DNA of 5,284 bases from Promicromonosporaceae bacterium. GTDB taxonomy: Bacteria; Actinomycetota; Actinomycetes; Actinomycetales; Cellulomonadaceae. The stretch lies in assembly GCA_009780755.1 (NCBI GenBank), contig WQZL01000163.1, positions 1 through 5,284 of the forward strand, given 5' to 3'. Both the position numbers and the translations under genes were made by a program. The notes below the pieces were generated by a model. That model was given only the letters and a program-made list of their open reading frames with translations, was not told where the DNA came from and did no database searches. Below, piece after piece: positions 4,578 through 5,284 of this stretch (the stretch's first letter is position 1; each line of letters begins with the position of its first letter).

Positions 4578-5284
4578 CTAGGGCGTGGGGGTGAAGAAGC
4601 GGTCGATGCCGTCGGCGATGCCTTGGGCCAGCAGTTGTTGATGCTCCGGGGTTTGCATCAGGCGATCCTCGGCCGGGTTGGTCATCAGGCCCATTTCAAC
4701 GATGACGGTAGGCATTTGCGCCCAATTGGTGCCGGTCATGTTGTCCATCTGCCACACGCCGCGTCGGTGGGCGCCGGTGGCGGCAACCATGCCGTCCAGC
4801 ACATCCGTCGAGAGCCGACAGCTTTCGGCGTGCAGCCGGGGCACATACGGGTTTTGCGGGGATGTACAGATGGTCAAGATTCCGTTGACGTTTGGGTCGG
4901 TTGAACCATCGGCGTGCATCCGAATGAACACATCTGCCCCGGCCTCGTTTGCCAGGCGGGCGCGCTCGCCATTGGAGATGTCCACGTCGTTCGTTTCCCG
5001 AATCATCACCACCTCGTAGCCGCGAGCCACCAACTCATCGCGAAGCAGCAGCGAAACATCCAGCACCAGCCGATATTCCGGCACTCCCGTGGCCACGCCG
5101 CGCGTGCCGGAGGCGACCCTGGCCCGCATATTGGCCGATCCGGGACCATTGGGTTCCAAGGTGCTACTGCCTCTGGCCTGGTGGCCAGGATCGATAGCCA
5201 CGATGAAGCGCGGCGCCGGTTGGGCTGGCTCAATAACGACGGGCAGGGGTTCCGTCGTGGGCAATTCACCAGAAACCTGCCAGC
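4578..5284 (-). CDS. N-acetylmuramoyl-L-alanine amidase, Amidase_3 type (5' end outside window)
   Basis: This zinc enzyme cuts the amide bond between N-acetylmuramic acid and the stem peptide of peptidoglycan and acts outside the membrane. The frame is open to the window edge, reading W-Q-V-S-G-E before a TTG at 5264. That TTG is unlikely to be the start, and a signal peptide or lipoprotein leader is probably upstream. Counting from it, the metal ligands are H28 (I-D-P-G-H), E63 (V-P-E-Y) and H117 (M-H-A-D-G), and the catalytic glutamate is E190 in V-I-V-E-M-G-L-M-T-N-P. The region before the domain is proline-rich (residues 2-18), like an extracytoplasmic linker. The domain runs to the last residues, with no cell-wall-binding module after it. 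The stop is TAG at 4580-4578. It resembles the mycobacterial Rv3717-type single-domain amidases, but I would not assign a name. It is 204 bases from ruvC and probably a separate transcription unit. Confidence 0.92.
   Translation of the reverse strand, partial: WQVSGELPTTEPLPVVIEPAQPAPRFIVAIDPGHQARGSSTLEPNGPGSANMRARVASGTRGVATGVPEYRLVLDVSLLLRDELVARGYEVVMIRETNDVDISNGERARLANEAGADVFIRMHADGSTDPNVNGILTICTSPQNPYVPRLHAESCRLSTDVLDGMVAATGAHRRGVWQMDNMTGTNWAQMPTVIVEMGLMTNPAEDRLMQTPEHQQLLAQGIADGIDRFFTPTP

Noticed and set aside
5262..5264. TTG as the true start of the amidase
   Set aside because: The frame stays open upstream to the window edge, no ribosome site precedes it, and the protein would lack any export signal.

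Overview
The window is an ordinary housekeeping locus of a high-GC Gram-positive bacterium (Actinomycetota). The gene order ruvC-ruvA-ruvB-yajC-secD is the usual actinobacterial one. The C-terminal SecD sequence (an L-S-L-A-D-V-A-A-L-I-V-G stretch), the extra serine-rich RuvA linker and the use of GTG and TTG starts fit that phylum. I cannot name a genus. Every supported gene lies on the minus strand, so transcription runs from high to low coordinates.

Layout in the direction of transcription. (1) 5284-4578: the 3' part of a gene for a zinc N-acetylmuramoyl-L-alanine amidase (Amidase_3 type), whose start is outside the window. (2) 4577-4374: a gap with a plus-strand G-run motif, a 66-bp imperfect palindrome and a G-rich tract (minus strand) next to ruvC. 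(3) 4373-3813: ruvC. (4) 3812-3570: a gap with a palindrome, three copies of an approximately 17-bp repeat (two direct, one inverted), a second G-rich tract and a LexA/SOS-box-like site. (5) 3569-1870: ruvA and ruvB, joined by a TAATG stop/start overlap. (6) 1790-1371: yajC. (7) 1325 to beyond base 1: secD, cut by the window edge after 441 codons.

RuvC, RuvA and RuvB together form the Holliday-junction resolvasome: RuvA recognises the junction, RuvB drives branch migration, and RuvC cuts. YajC and SecD belong to the SecDF-YajC accessory complex of the Sec translocon. The amidase is a peptidoglycan hydrolase that is only adjacent.

I see no undescribed multi-gene system. The unusual material is non-coding or low-complexity. 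A putative SOS box sits in front of ruvA with no matching site in front of ruvC. The two gaps flanking ruvC share an architecture of a palindrome cluster followed by a G-rich tract and then a start codon. A palindromic repeat appears to have become part of the RuvA linker coding sequence. SecD carries a strongly acidic insert.
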